From Methylococcaceae bacterium UBA659 (GTDB taxonomy: Bacteria > Pseudomonadota > Gammaproteobacteria > Methylococcales > Methylomonadaceae): a stretch of 6,434 nt of DNA. The stretch is from assembly GCA_002299495.1 (NCBI GenBank), contig DBNZ01000007.1, forward strand, positions 1 through 6,434, read 5' to 3'. The position numbers were made by a program, and so were the translations under genes. How positions within the stretch are numbered: the first letter of the stretch is position 1; each line of letters begins with the position of its first letter. Positions 6,000 through 6,434 of the stretch are shown here, one piece after another. The notes under the pieces were generated by a model. It was not told the origin of the DNA and ran no database searches. It saw nothing but the letters and a program-made list of their open reading frames with translations.

Positions 6000-6434
6000 A
6001 TGGAATTACTCGACTCAGCGCGTCAAAATATACTTAGTCCTTATGGAATGCAGGATCATGACATAGAAAAAGTTTTGTCTTGCTTGCTCAGTTCACCCGT
6101 TGACGTCGCGGATATTTATTTCCAAACCAGCCATTTTGAATCGTGGGTCATGGAAGGCGGCCTTATTAAAGAGGGCAACCACAGCATCGAGCAAGGCGCC
6201 GGGGTCAGGGCAGTTATTGGCGAAAAGACGGGGTTTGCCTACAGCGATCGATTGGAATTGCCGCTGCTCCTGGAAGCGGCTGAAAACGTCAAGACCATAT
6301 TACGGCAAGGCCAACAACACAGCGTCAAGCTGGCAGCAAAAAACCATCCTACCCGCTACTACCCATCAAATAACCCATTAAATTCTTTGACAGAATCCGA
6401 AAAAATCGACTTTTTGCACCAAGTTGAAGGCTAT
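6000..6434 (+). CDS. tldD: Metalloprotease TldD, N-terminal part (runs off right edge)
   Basis: TldD is one half of the cytoplasmic TldD-TldE (PmbA) zinc metalloprotease, known in E. coli for processing microcin B17 and degrading CcdA. The first 145 codons are open to the window end, against about 480 for the whole protein. Family signatures are clear: ADIYFQTSHFESWVMEGG (37-54), then EQGAGVRAVIGEKTGFAYSD (64-83), and a later LTESEKIDFL segment matching the equivalent E. coli region. The HExxxH-type zinc site lies beyond the window. The ATG at 6000 is 23 nt after the bamC-like stop and gives the family's normal N-terminal length; the Shine-Dalgarno is poor. The position after nit matches the conserved yhdP-nit-tldD order and supports cotranscription. 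Confidence 0.92.
   Translation, partial: MELLDSARQNILSPYGMQDHDIEKVLSCLLSSPVDVADIYFQTSHFESWVMEGGLIKEGNHSIEQGAGVRAVIGEKTGFAYSDRLELPLLLEAAENVKTILRQGQQHSVKLAAKNHPTRYYPSNNPLNSLTESEKIDFLHQVEGY

Overview
The window looks like chromosomal DNA from a gammaproteobacterium outside the Enterobacterales. The lineage is inferred from gene content: a ubiquinone hydroxylase of the UbiF/UbiI type, a BamC-type lipoprotein, and the yhdP-nit-tldD order known from pseudomonads and relatives. A Methylococcales-like host is possible but is only a guess. There are no tRNA, rRNA, CRISPR or phage genes.

Layout. (1) 1-2231, minus strand: the N-terminal half of the large subunit of glutamate synthase (gltB), open and intact and running off the left edge. 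(2) 2232-2441: a divergent intergenic region with a very good sigma70-type promoter pointing towards gltB and a leader of about 124 nt with small inverted repeats. (3) 2442-3659, plus strand: a complete FAD-dependent ubiquinone-biosynthesis hydroxylase. (4) 3660-4571: a gene graveyard. It holds the 3' half of a PEBP (YbhB/YbcL) family gene on the minus strand with a one-base frameshift. This is joined head-to-head to the 3' remnant of yhdP (AsmA-like envelope protein) on the plus strand. (5) Inside the yhdP remnant is a 152-bp non-coding element with about 21-bp imperfect terminal inverted repeats and a perfect 8-bp target duplication, which I read as a MITE. Removing it plus one duplication copy rejoins the YhdP reading frame exactly through a conserved motif. 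(6) 4572-6434, plus strand: a compact, apparently intact gene run of a nitrilase-family amidase (Nit), a short BamC-like lipoprotein and the start of tldD.

The intact right-hand genes are what remains of a conserved yhdP-nit-tldD neighbourhood in which yhdP has been destroyed. The most interesting signal is the decayed block with the small transposable element. An automatic annotation would probably present it as a 144-residue hypothetical protein whose start codon lies inside the MITE. No wholly new biological system is evident.
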